Source: Gemmobacter sp. (lineage in GTDB: Bacteria; Pseudomonadota; Alphaproteobacteria; Rhodobacterales; Rhodobacteraceae). From it: a DNA stretch of 64,000 nt. Of the stretch, positions 51,061-59,695 are shown one piece after another. The position numbers and the translations under genes were made by a program. Every line of letters starts with the position of its first letter. Positions within the stretch are counted from its first letter, which is position 1. The stretch spans positions 818,501 to 882,500 of the forward strand of contig NZ_JAUCBS010000013.1 in the NCBI RefSeq assembly GCF_034676705.1, in the 5' to 3' direction. The notes under the pieces were generated by a model. That model made no database searches. It saw only the letters and a list, made by a program, of their open reading frames with translations, and was not told the origin of the DNA.

Positions 51061-51936
51061 ATGGACGTGCTTCAGCTGCTGGTCAGCGGGCTCGCGAATG
51101 GCTGTGTCTACGGCTTGGTCGCGCTTGGCTTCGTGCTGATCTACAAGGCGACCGAGGCGGTGAATTTCGCCCAGGGCGATTTCATGATGCTGGGCGCCTT
51201 TGTCACCCTTGGGCTGGTGAACCCGGAATATGCCGGCCTGCCGTTCTGGCTGGCGCTGCCGCTGGTGTTCCTGATCATGGGCGCCATCGGCTATCTGATC
51301 GACGCGACCATCCTGCGCGTGGTGTTCGGCCAAAGCCAGACGGCGGTGATCATCCTGACCATCGCGCTGGGGTTCATCCTGCGCTTTGTCGCCGGCACCA
51401 TCTGGGGGCACGAGCCGCAATCGCTGCATTCGCCGCTGGCCTTTGGCGATGTGCGCTTTGCCGGGGTGGTGCTGGGGACGGTCGATCTGGCGGTGATCGT
51501 GGTGACGCTGGTCCTGACGCTGGCGCTGTGGCAGTTCTTTCAGAAAACCAGGGTCGGCCTGGCCATGCAGGCGGCCAGCCAGAACCAGATGGCGGCCTAT
51601 TACATGGGCATCCCGGTGAAACGGGTGCAGGGCATGGTCTGGGCGCTGGCCGGGATCGTCGCCGCCATTGCGGGGATCCTTTACGCCTCCAAGGGCGCTT
51701 TGGAGCCGAACGCTGGCTTCATCGGCATCAAGGCCTTTGCCGCGGCGGTGATCGGCGGGTTCGGCAGCCTGCCCGGCGCGCTGATGGGGGGGCTGATCGT
51801 TGGCATCATCGAACCCTTTGCCGCCCGCTACCTGCCGCCGGGTTACAGCCAGATCGCCCCCTATGCGCTGCTGATTCTGGTGCTGGTGTTCCGTCCGCAC
51901 GGCCTGTTCAGCCAGGTCCGAACCAAGAAGGTCTAG
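51061..51936 (+). CDS. branched-chain-type ABC transporter permease, LivH-like
   Basis: This 291-aa inner-membrane protein has about eight helices and the LivH-type opening GLANGCVYGLVALGFVLIYKA with AVNFAQGDFMMLGAF. The permease signature GIKAFAAAVIGGFGSLPGALMGG, which contacts the ATPases, is intact. It works with the LivM, LivG and LivF partners downstream. Ribosome site GGGAGGA precedes the ATG. The substrate is not fixed by sequence; the acyl-CoA ligase in the operon argues for a carboxylic acid. Confidence 0.92.
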   Translation: MDVLQLLVSGLANGCVYGLVALGFVLIYKATEAVNFAQGDFMMLGAFVTLGLVNPEYAGLPFWLALPLVFLIMGAIGYLIDATILRVVFGQSQTAVIILTIALGFILRFVAGTIWGHEPQSLHSPLAFGDVRFAGVVLGTVDLAVIVVTLVLTLALWQFFQKTRVGLAMQAASQNQMAAYYMGIPVKRVQGMVWALAGIVAAIAGILYASKGALEPNAGFIGIKAFAAAVIGGFGSLPGALMGGLIVGIIEPFAARYLPPGYSQIAPYALLILVLVFRPHGLFSQVRTKKV

Positions 51937-51939
51937 CCG

Positions 51940-53022
51940 ATGCGGTTTCATTTCAAGACCAGCTACGACACCGACATCGACCTGTTCCCCGACTGGGGAA
52001 AGCGCGGCCTGTATCTGGCGCTGCTGGCGCTGGCGGTGGGGTTGCCCTGGCTGCTGGACGATTTCTTTCTGGGCGAGGCGACGAACGTTCTGATCTGGGC
52101 GGTTGCCGGGCTGGGGCTGATGCTGCTGACGGGGCAGACGGGGCAGGTCAGCCTTGGGCATTCGGCCTTTATGGCGCTGGGGTGCTATGCCTGCGTGCTG
52201 CTGATGAACGCGGGCGTGCCCTTTGTGCTGGCGTTCCTGCTGGCCGGCGTGATCACCGGGGTGATCGGCGGGGTGATCGCGATTCCGGCGCTGCGGCTGC
52301 ACGGGGTCTATCTGGCCATCGCCACGCTGGCGCTGGCGATTCTGGCCGATGACATCATCGTGCTGCTGGCGCCCTGGACCGGCGGGGTGAACGGCATGTA
52401 TGCGCCCCCGATCACCATTCTGGGGTATGAGATCAACCGCTGGGCCAACCCGGCCGCCTGGTATTGGCTGGCGCTGGCCGTGGTGCTGATGGTGACGGCG
52501 GCCTATCGCAACATCCTGCGCACCCCCCTTGGCCGCAGCTTTGCCGCCGTGCGCGACAGCGAGATTTCGGCCCAGGCCATGGGCGTGGACGTGGCCCGCA
52601 CCAAGACCATCGCCTTTGGCCTGTCCTGCGCGATGACGGGTCTGGGCGGCGCGCTGATGGGCCTGTTCGCCGAGGTGTTCAACAACGAGACGTTCAACTT
52701 CCTGATCTCGATCCAGCTGGTGATGATGATCGTGGTGGGGGGGCTTGGCTTTATCCATGGGGCGTTTCTGGGGGCGGTCGTGGTGGCCTTTCTGCCGCAG
52801 CTTCTGTCGATCATCACCGGCAGCATCGGCGGCGGCATCGCCATTCCGGGGCTGGAGGCGGCGGTGTTCGGCGGGATCCTGATCCTGTTCATCCTGTTCG
52901 AGCCGATGGGCCTGTATGGCCGCTGGCTGAAGATGCGGGTCTGGCTGGAACTGTTCCCCTTTGCCCGCAAGGACATGTTCCGCCGGCAGAAATCCTACCT
53001 CAAGACGGAGCGTTTGCGGTGA
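51940..53022 (+). CDS. branched-chain-type ABC transporter permease, LivM-like
   Basis: This 360-aa second permease shows GLGLMLLTGQTGQVSLGHSA, GVYLAIATLALAILADDI and the coupling loop AFGLSCAMTGLGGALMG. Ten or so hydrophobic segments are evident. The cytoplasmic tail after KMRVWLELFPFARKDMF is longer than usual. It lies three bases after the livH stop, and its own stop overlaps the livG GTG start. Confidence 0.92.
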   Translation: MRFHFKTSYDTDIDLFPDWGKRGLYLALLALAVGLPWLLDDFFLGEATNVLIWAVAGLGLMLLTGQTGQVSLGHSAFMALGCYACVLLMNAGVPFVLAFLLAGVITGVIGGVIAIPALRLHGVYLAIATLALAILADDIIVLLAPWTGGVNGMYAPPITILGYEINRWANPAAWYWLALAVVLMVTAAYRNILRTPLGRSFAAVRDSEISAQAMGVDVARTKTIAFGLSCAMTGLGGALMGLFAEVFNNETFNFLISIQLVMMIVVGGLGFIHGAFLGAVVVAFLPQLLSIITGSIGGGIAIPGLEAAVFGGILILFILFEPMGLYGRWLKMRVWLELFPFARKDMFRRQKSYLKTERLR

Positions 53023-53819
53023 GCCTGCTGGAAATACGCGATGCCACCCTGAGGTTCGGCGGGTTGACAGCTGTCAACTCTCTGACACTTACGGTCGAGG
53101 AGGGGCAGGTCTTTGCGCTGGTTGGCCCGAACGGGGCCGGGAAATCGACGGCGTTCAACCTGATTTCGCGGTTCTATACGCCGGTGTCGGGCGCGATCAC
53201 CTTTGACGGGCAGGATCTGCTGCGCCTGGCGCCGCATCAGGTGCCGGCGCTTGGCATTGCCCGCACGTTCCAGAACATCGAATTGTTCCATCAGGCGACG
53301 GTGTTGCAGAACCTGCTGGTGGGGCGCCATCGGCACCGGCGGGCGGGGATGGTGGAAAACATCCTGTTCACCCCCCGCGTGCGCGACGAGGAACGCGCCC
53401 ATCGTGCGGCGGTCGAGGAGGTGATCGACTTTCTCGATCTGCAACCCTACCGCGACCAGCGCATCGCGGGCCTGCCCTATGGCGTGCGCAAGGTGGTGGA
53501 ACTGGGCCGCGCGCTGGCCAGCAAGCCCCGGCTGCTGCTGCTGGACGAACCGGCGAGCGGGCTGTCGGTGGAGGAAACCCAGAACATGCGCTGGTGGATC
53601 GACGATATCCGCCGCCAGATGGGCATTACCGTGCTGATGGTGGAACATGACATGGGTCTGGTCGCCAAGGTCTGCGACCGGGTGCTGGCGCTGGACGGTG
53701 GCAAGAAGATCGCCGAGGGCACCCCAGCCGAGGTGCAAAGCCACCCGGCGGTGATTGCCGCCTATCTGGGGACCGGGGCAATTTCCAAGACGGCGGATGC
53801 GAAGGGGGCCCGGAGATGA
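53019..53819 (+). CDS. branched-chain-type ABC transporter ATPase, LivG-like
   Basis: This 266-aa ATPase has Walker A LVGPNGAGKSTAFNLI, Q-loop FQNIELFHQATV and an ABC signature altered to GLPYGVRKVVELGRAL, as is usual in LivG, followed by Walker B LLLLDEPASGLS. MVEHDMGLV supplies the switch histidine. The GTG start overlaps the livM stop. After its stop a G/C-rich inverted repeat separates it from livF, which breaks the usual tight livG-livF spacing. Confidence 0.93.
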   Translation: MSLLEIRDATLRFGGLTAVNSLTLTVEEGQVFALVGPNGAGKSTAFNLISRFYTPVSGAITFDGQDLLRLAPHQVPALGIARTFQNIELFHQATVLQNLLVGRHRHRRAGMVENILFTPRVRDEERAHRAAVEEVIDFLDLQPYRDQRIAGLPYGVRKVVELGRALASKPRLLLLDEPASGLSVEETQNMRWWIDDIRRQMGITVLMVEHDMGLVAKVCDRVLALDGGKKIAEGTPAEVQSHPAVIAAYLGTGAISKTADAKGARR

Positions 53820-53849
53820 GGGATCTCGGCTTTTCGGCACTGTTTGCAT

Positions 53850-53972
53850 CCCCCCACCCCATCCCTCCCCCACAAGGGGGGAGGGAGCCGCGCAGCCCCG
53901 CAGCTTGCACTGCCGTATCCGGTTGGGCACCCCCCTCCCCCCTTGTGGGGGAGGGAGGGGGTGGGGGGGGGC
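53850..53972. repeat. long imperfect inverted repeat between livG and livF
   Basis: Two arms, 53850-53887 and 53927-53972, are inverted copies of the same pyrimidine-rich unit (CATCCCTCCCCCACAAGGGG in the first, and its complement in the second). The stem would be over 30 bp with a few mismatches around a 39-base loop, and each arm also folds on itself (CTCCCCCACAAGGGGGAG). It resembles REP-type palindromes and lies inside an operon. Confidence 0.8.
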
Positions 53973-54005
53973 ACCCCGGCCAGCCACCCGCAGGGAGATC
54001 GCCGC

Positions 54006-54779
54006 ATGACCACCCCCCTGCTGGAAATCCGCAACCTCGAAACCTTTTACGGCCCCATCATGGCGCTGCGCGGGGTGTCCTTGCAGGTGCATACGGGCCG
54101 GGTGGTGACCGTGCTGGGCGCCAATGGTGCCGGCAAGACCACGCTGTTGAAAACCATTTCCGGCATCATGGACCCGGAAAAGGGCGAGATCCTGTTTCAA
54201 GGCCAGAACATCGCCGGATGGGAGCCGCACCGCATTGTCGGCGCCGGTATCGTCCATGTGCCCGAGGGGCGCGAGGTGTTTCCCCTGCTGACGGTCGAGG
54301 AAAACCTGGCCCTGGGCGCCTATACCCGCCGCGACAAGGCGGAAATCGCCCGCGACCGCGATCTGGTGTTCAGCTATTTCCCCATCCTTGCCGAGCGCCG
54401 CGCACAAGAGGCGGGCACCCTGTCCGGCGGGCAACAGCAGATGCTGGCCATCGGGCGGGGCCTGATGGGGCGGCCCCGGATCATGCTGCTGGACGAACCC
54501 AGCCTGGGCCTGTCGCCCCTGCTGACGCAGGAAATCTTTGCCATCCTCAAGCGGCTGAACACGGATGAAGGCGTGACCATGATGGTGGTGGAACAGAATG
54601 CCGCCGTCGCGCTGGATCTGGCCCATGATGGCTATGTGCTGGAACTGGGCCGCATCGTGATGAACGGCACCGCCGACCGGCTGGCCGCGTCGGAGGATAT
54701 TCAAAGCTTCTATCTTGGCCATGCCAACGAAGGCGCGCGCGGCGAACGCCGCTGGAAGCGCCGCAAGACATGGAGATGA
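54006..54779 (+). CDS. branched-chain-type ABC transporter ATPase, LivF-like
   Basis: This 257-aa ATPase has Walker A LGANGAGKTTLLKTIS, Q-loop, signature TLSGGQQQMLAIGRGLMG and Walker B IMLLDEPSLGLSP, with VVEQNAAVAL as switch region. The ATG at 54006 has GGGAG before it, and similarity begins there, although the frame is open through the repeat upstream. It completes the LivHMGF transporter and is followed by the acyl-CoA ligase after four bases. Confidence 0.93.
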   Translation: MTTPLLEIRNLETFYGPIMALRGVSLQVHTGRVVTVLGANGAGKTTLLKTISGIMDPEKGEILFQGQNIAGWEPHRIVGAGIVHVPEGREVFPLLTVEENLALGAYTRRDKAEIARDRDLVFSYFPILAERRAQEAGTLSGGQQQMLAIGRGLMGRPRIMLLDEPSLGLSPLLTQEIFAILKRLNTDEGVTMMVVEQNAAVALDLAHDGYVLELGRIVMNGTADRLAASEDIQSFYLGHANEGARGERRWKRRKTWR

Positions 54780-54783
54780 GCGC

Positions 54784-56673
54784 ATGACCCGCCACGCCAG
54801 CATTCCGCAGATGGAGACCGTCAAGGGCGTTGCGATCAACGCCGATGCCACCCAGCGCCCGCTGCTGGTGGATGGCTGCGACACGATTTCCACCCTGTTC
54901 CGCCAGCGCGCCCAGGCCGATCCCGCCCGCATCGCGCATCGGGAAAAGACGTTTGGCATCTGGCGCGCCTTCAGCTGGGGCGATTACTGGACCCATGCGA
55001 AATGGATCGGCCTTGGCCTGCGCCGCCTTGGCCTGCAGCGGGGCGAGGTGGTGCAGATCCTGTCCGAGGATCGCCGCGAATGGCTGTATTTTGATCAGGG
55101 CGTGCAATGCGTCGGCGGGATTTCCTCGGGCATCTACACGACCGATTCGTCGTCTCAGGTCGCCTATATCCTGTCGGACAGCCGCTGCCGGTTCCTGGTG
55201 GTGGAAAACGAGGAGCAGCTGGACAAGTTCCTGGATATTCCCGATGGCGCGCCGGGGGTGGACAAGGTGATCATCCTGGATCCCGAAGGGCTGCACGATC
55301 TGAAGGGCGAGCGGTTCCTGTTCCTGCCTCAGCTTTACGAGTTGGGAAAGCTGGAAGATGCCGAGCATCCCGGCAGTTTCGAGGCCGAGATCGACCGCGC
55401 CCAGCCGCAGGATGTGGCGCTGCTGATCTATACTTCGGGCACCACGGGGGCGCCCAAGGGCGCCATGCTGACGCATGAGAACATCATTCACGCCATTCAC
55501 GGCGGCCTGCGCAACCTTGCGGTCAAGCCGGGGGCGGAACAGCTGTGCTTCCTGCCGCTGTGCCATATCTTTGAGCGCAACAATTCGGCCTATTTCCCGA
55601 TCGCCGCGCGGTCGGTGGTGAATTTCGCCGAAAGCCCCGAGACGGTGTTCGAAAACCTGCGGGAGGTCAGCCCCGAAGTGTTCGCCGCTGTCCCTCGCGT
55701 GTGGGAAAAGATCTATTCCCGCGTGCTGATCCTGGCGTCCGAGGCCACCTGGATCGGCCGTCTGGCCTATGGTCTGGCGATGAAGGCCGGCCTGGCCCGG
55801 GCCGAGGCCGAGACCGGCGGCAGGCCGCTGTCCCCGCCTGGCCGGCTGGGGGTGGCGCTGGCCGACCTGCTGGTGTTCCGCAACCTGCGCCAGCTTCTGG
55901 GCATGAACCGGCTGGATCAGGGCATTTCCGGCGCCGCCCCCATCAGCCCCGCGCTGATCAAATGGTATCGCGCCATCGGCGTCCCGGTGTTCGAAGGCTA
56001 TGGCATGACGGAAAATGCCGCCAACTGCACCGTCAACCGCCCCGGCGCCGACCGGCTGGGCACGGTGGGGCAGGCGATGCCCGGCATCGCCCTGCGCATC
56101 GCGGCCGACGGGGAAATCCAGTCAAAGGGGCTGGCGAATTTCCCCGGCTACTGGAACCTGCCGGAAAAAACGGCCGAGACCTTTACCGACGACGGCTGGC
56201 TGCGCACCGGCGACATCGGCCGCATCGACGCCGACGGGTTCCTGACCATCACCGGGCGGCTGAAGGACATCATCATCACCGCCGGGGGCAAGAACATCAC
56301 GCCGGCCGAGATCGAAAGCCGGCTGAAGTTCAGCCACTATATCTCGGATGCCGTCATCATCGGCGACCGGCGCAAGTTCCTGACCGCGCTGATCATGATC
56401 GACCAGGAGAATGTCGAGAAATTCGCCCAGACCCACCGCGTGCCCTTTGCCGATTTCGCATCCCTGACCCGCGCGCCGCAGGTGCAGGAACTGATCCGGG
56501 CCGAGGTGGACCAGGTGAACAAGGAATTCGCCCGCGTGGAACAGATCAAGGATTTCCGCCTGATCGACGTCCTGCTGACCGCCGAGGACGAGGAACTGAC
56601 CGCGACGATGAAGCTCAAACGCAGCTTCGTCGAGAAAAAGCACAAGGCACTGATCGACGACATGTATCGGTAG
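54784..56673 (+). CDS. long-chain-type acyl-CoA synthetase (FadD-like)
   Basis: This 629-aa AMP-forming ligase has the P-loop LLIYTSGTTGAPKGAML (about residue 215), the A5 motif GYGMTENAANC, the A7 motif GWLRTGDIG and the hinge GRLKDIIITAGGKNITPAEIE. These fit the long-chain or medium-chain fatty acyl-CoA ligase group. Its placement between livF and the binding protein means that the imported acid is probably activated by it. The C-terminal lysine motif is TMKLKRSFVEKKH. Confidence 0.92.
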   Translation: MTRHASIPQMETVKGVAINADATQRPLLVDGCDTISTLFRQRAQADPARIAHREKTFGIWRAFSWGDYWTHAKWIGLGLRRLGLQRGEVVQILSEDRREWLYFDQGVQCVGGISSGIYTTDSSSQVAYILSDSRCRFLVVENEEQLDKFLDIPDGAPGVDKVIILDPEGLHDLKGERFLFLPQLYELGKLEDAEHPGSFEAEIDRAQPQDVALLIYTSGTTGAPKGAMLTHENIIHAIHGGLRNLAVKPGAEQLCFLPLCHIFERNNSAYFPIAARSVVNFAESPETVFENLREVSPEVFAAVPRVWEKIYSRVLILASEATWIGRLAYGLAMKAGLARAEAETGGRPLSPPGRLGVALADLLVFRNLRQLLGMNRLDQGISGAAPISPALIKWYRAIGVPVFEGYGMTENAANCTVNRPGADRLGTVGQAMPGIALRIAADGEIQSKGLANFPGYWNLPEKTAETFTDDGWLRTGDIGRIDADGFLTITGRLKDIIITAGGKNITPAEIESRLKFSHYISDAVIIGDRRKFLTALIMIDQENVEKFAQTHRVPFADFASLTRAPQVQELIRAEVDQVNKEFARVEQIKDFRLIDVLLTAEDEELTATMKLKRSFVEKKHKALIDDMYR

Positions 56674-56704
56674 CCCCCGGAGGAGGGGGCAAAGGGAGGA
56701 AGCT

Positions 56705-57883
56705 ATGAAAGGCACGATCAAGGCACTGGCCGCCGCCGCGCTGGCGCTTGGCCTTGCGCAGGGCGCGGCCGCCCAGACGCAGGGCGTGACCGACAAGGAG
56801 GTGGTCATCGGCTCGGTCAACGACCTGTCGGGCATCTTCGCCGCCATCGGCGTTCCGGCGATGAACGGCGCTTCGCTGCGGTTCGAACAGGCCAATGCGG
56901 CCGGCGGCGTGCATGGCCGCCAGATCAAGTTCGTCGTCGAGGATCACGGCTATCAGCTGCCCAAGGCGACGCAGGCCTACAACAAGCTGGTCAACCGCGA
57001 CCAGGTGTTCGCGATGATCATGTCGCTGGGCACGCCGCACAACCTGGCGGGCTTCAAGATCATGGATCCCAAGGGGATCTTCAACATCAACCCCCTGACC
57101 GCCGCGCGCGAGATGCTGCCCCACGAGGGGGGCGAGAACAAGTTCGTCGCCTTTTCCAGCTATTACGACCAGACCGTTGCAGGCCTGCGCTACCTGACCA
57201 AGGAGTTCGGGGTGAAAAAGGTCTGCACGATGTATCTGCCGACCGATTTCGGCATGGAGATCTCGTCCGCGTCCAAGGAAAAGGCGGCCGAACTGGGCAT
57301 GGAGTTCGTCTCGGAAACCACCCACAAGCCTGATGAGCAGGATTTCGTCGGTGCCGTGCAGAAACTGCGGGCCGATGGTTGCCAGGTGGTGACCATGGCG
57401 CTTGGCGTGCGCGCGGGCATCACCGTGGTGGGCACGGCGAAACAGCTGGGCTGGACGGATGTGAAATTCCTCGCCACCTCGGCCGGGTTCCTTGAAGCGG
57501 TCGCAGCGGTGCCGGGCGGCGTGACCGACGGGCTTTATGCCGCCGCCGGCTGGGTGGATCTGCAAGCGCGCAAGACCGACGCGGTGCCGGCCAAGTTCAT
57601 GGCCGACTACACTGGCAAGTTCAACCAGCCCGCCACCGGCTTTGCCATGCTGGGCTATGCCACGGCCGATATCGTGGTCCGGGCGCTTGAGGCAGCGGGC
57701 AAGGATCTGACGAAGGAGTCGTTCCTCAAGGCGATGGAAAGCCTGGATTTCAAGGATGAACTGACCGACATGCAGATGAAATACACCCCTGAAAGCCATC
57801 AGGGCGCGAACGAGGTCACGATCTCGGTCGTCAAGGGTGGCGTCTGGAACCTGATCGCCCGCGAAACCGCCTCGGGCAGCTGA
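56705..57883 (+). CDS. periplasmic substrate-binding protein of the LivK family
   Basis: This 392-aa type I periplasmic binding protein has a Sec signal peptide (KALAAAALALGLAQGAAAQ) and begins the mature domain with GVTDKEVVIGSVNDLSGIFA. FVVEDHGYQLPKATQAYNKL follows. The ligand-contact residues of known leucine binders cannot be matched with confidence, so the ligand may not be an amino acid. GGGAGG precedes the ATG. It closes the liv operon and has its own terminator. Confidence 0.9.
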   Translation: MKGTIKALAAAALALGLAQGAAAQTQGVTDKEVVIGSVNDLSGIFAAIGVPAMNGASLRFEQANAAGGVHGRQIKFVVEDHGYQLPKATQAYNKLVNRDQVFAMIMSLGTPHNLAGFKIMDPKGIFNINPLTAAREMLPHEGGENKFVAFSSYYDQTVAGLRYLTKEFGVKKVCTMYLPTDFGMEISSASKEKAAELGMEFVSETTHKPDEQDFVGAVQKLRADGCQVVTMALGVRAGITVVGTAKQLGWTDVKFLATSAGFLEAVAAVPGGVTDGLYAAAGWVDLQARKTDAVPAKFMADYTGKFNQPATGFAMLGYATADIVVRALEAAGKDLTKESFLKAMESLDFKDELTDMQMKYTPESHQGANEVTISVVKGGVWNLIARETASGS

Positions 57884-57905
57884 TCGGCCCGGATCTGGAC
57901 CCGGC

Positions 57906-57938
57906 AGGGCAGACAGGCTAATCCCGGTCTGCCCTTTC
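57906..57938 (+). terminator. terminator after the liv operon
   Basis: A 9-bp stem AGGGCAGAC/GTCTGCCCT (57906-57914 with 57927-57935, 12-base loop) ends in TTTC, about 20 bases beyond the stop. Confidence 0.7.
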
Positions 57939-57986
57939 ATCTTGCCAGAAATACCCCACGGGGGTGCGGGGGTGTGAAACCTCCGC
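57939..57986. repeat. dispersed intergenic element, copy 8
   Basis: ATCTTGCCAGAAATACCCCA continuing into CGGGGGT is followed by a hairpin GCGGGGGT/ACCTCCGC with one wobble and the same GTGAA loop as copies 5 and 7. It lies just behind the terminator and before the EamA gene. Confidence 0.72.
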
Positions 57987-58013
57987 TTCCAACGCAGATA
58001 TCAGGACCGCCCG

Positions 58014-58952
58014 ATGACCGCCCCCTCCGACCGCATCCTGCCCGGTGTCGCCCTGATGCTGGGCTTTTGCCTGTTCGCGCCGCTGATCGACGTGTCGTCG
58101 AAACTGGCCACCCAGACCGTGCCGGTGGGTCAGGTGACGCTGGCGCGGTTCATCGTGCAGGCGGTGCTGATGCTGCCGGTCCTGCTGATGCTGGGGCAGG
58201 GGCTGCGGATGACGCGGCGGGCCTTCCGGCTGACGGTCTGGCGCGCGCTCGCCTCGATCGCCGCGACCTTCACCTTTGTCTGGGCGGTCAGCCACATGCC
58301 CATCGCCGATGCGCTGGCGATTGCCTTTGTGGAACCGTTCATCCTGCTGATCTTTGGCAAGCTGATGTTCAACGACGAGGTAGGCCCGCGCCGCATTGCC
58401 GCCTCGGGCGTGGGGTTCATCGGGGCGCTGATGGTGATTCAGCCCAGCTTTGCCACCTTTGGCTGGGTGGCGCTGCTGCCGGTGGCCACCGCCTTTGCCT
58501 TTGCCGCCTACATGCTGATCACGCGCGAGGCATCGCGCCACATGACGCCCGAGGCGATGCAGGTGCATACCGCCTGGGTCGCCGCCGCCATCTGCCTGCC
58601 GCTGGTGGCGCTGGCCGAAGGATCGGGGATTGCCACGCTGGATCCGGTGATGCCGCAGGGCATGGCCTGGCTCTGGCTGCTGGGTGTGGGGGTTGCGGCC
58701 ACGGTCAGCCACATGTTCATGACCTATGCGCTGAAGCTGGCGCCCTCGGCCACGCTGGCGCCGCTGCATTATCTGGAAATCGTCTCGGCCGCGACGCTGG
58801 CCTATCTGGTGTTCGGCGATTTCCCCAATGCCTGGACCTGGACGGGAATCGCGGTGATCGTCGCCTCGGGCCTGTATATCATCCACCGCGAACGGGTGAC
58901 GGCAGCCCAAGCCCGGCAAGCACGGCGGGCAGCCGGTTCCGTGGCAGGATGA
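58014..58952 (+). CDS. EamA/DMT family transporter
   Basis: This 312-aa inner-membrane protein has about ten hydrophobic segments arranged as two EamA domains. Motifs include FALSGLAPLIDVSSKLATQT-like opening (LFAPLIDVSSKLATQT), ADALAIAFVEPFILLIFGKL and LAPLHYLEIVSAATLAYLVF, all typical of drug/metabolite exporters. The substrate is not predictable. Its last 74 bases overlap the 3' end of the convergent thiN gene. Confidence 0.9.
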   Translation: MTAPSDRILPGVALMLGFCLFAPLIDVSSKLATQTVPVGQVTLARFIVQAVLMLPVLLMLGQGLRMTRRAFRLTVWRALASIAATFTFVWAVSHMPIADALAIAFVEPFILLIFGKLMFNDEVGPRRIAASGVGFIGALMVIQPSFATFGWVALLPVATAFAFAAYMLITREASRHMTPEAMQVHTAWVAAAICLPLVALAEGSGIATLDPVMPQGMAWLWLLGVGVAATVSHMFMTYALKLAPSATLAPLHYLEIVSAATLAYLVFGDFPNAWTWTGIAVIVASGLYIIHRERVTAAQARQARRAAGSVAG

Positions 58953-59559
58953 CCAGCATCCTGGGCGCATCGAAGGTCAGGTGAACCTCGGGCGCCGCCA
59001 CCTCGTTCGAGGTGCCGACGCGCGCATCGGGGGCGAAACGCAGCCCCTGGATCGGCCAGCGCAGGCCCTGGCTGATGCCCTGCACCGGCCCCAGCGGAAA
59101 CAGCGACAGGCGGCTGCGCACCGGCAGCATCAGCCGCAGGTCGGGCGGCGCCAGAAACGCCACATCCTGCCCCGACAGGATCAGGCAGCGCCGGTCCGAG
59201 TGGCGGGCCAGCGCGTTCAGCACCGAAAGCCCATGGTCCAGCCGCGCGCCGGAAAACCCCAGCCCCAGCACGAAGGGGGCCGCGATGCTGCGCAGCGCCT
59301 TGTCGAAATCGGTGGTGTCCTGTTCGGCGATATGGTGCAGCCGGCCGGCCAGCCGGTCGCGCGCCCGGGCAGAGATCGAATCAAGGTCGCCGATCACCGC
59401 CTGCGGCATCTGCCCCAGCCGCAACGCCCGGTCGGCGCCGGCATCGGCCGCCACCAGATGCGGCGCATGGGCCAGCGCCTGCACCATCAGCGGGCGCGAA
59501 ACCGGGGCGCCGCCAATCAGCGTGACACCGTGATCTGACTCGACAATCGGCCGTTCCAT
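58879..59559 (-). CDS. thiN: thiamine diphosphokinase
   Basis: This 226-aa enzyme transfers pyrophosphate from ATP to thiamine. It shows LVAADAGADRALRLG, the metal-binding VIGDLDSIS, TTDFDKALR, FVLGLGFSGARLDHGLSVL and the C-terminal GTSNEVAAPEVHL, all typical of the thiN/TPK catalytic and dimer domains. The start at MERPIVES is chosen; an in-frame TTG 12 codons upstream lacks a ribosome site. It overlaps the EamA gene by 74 bases at the tail. Confidence 0.92.
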   Translation of the reverse strand: MERPIVESDHGVTLIGGAPVSRPLMVQALAHAPHLVAADAGADRALRLGQMPQAVIGDLDSISARARDRLAGRLHHIAEQDTTDFDKALRSIAAPFVLGLGFSGARLDHGLSVLNALARHSDRRCLILSGQDVAFLAPPDLRLMLPVRSRLSLFPLGPVQGISQGLRWPIQGLRFAPDARVGTSNEVAAPEVHLTFDAPRMLVILPRNRLPAVLAGLGLPSPVRGG

Positions 59560-59695
59560 GCCAAGACTTGTTTCAATTAAGGCAAAAGAAGGCAACGGGG
59601 GCCACGATCAATCCTTCAATTTGCCTTGGTCGGTTCATGGAATCGCACCAGTAACGGGTAACTTTGGCACGACACACGGGCAGAAGGCTGAAACC

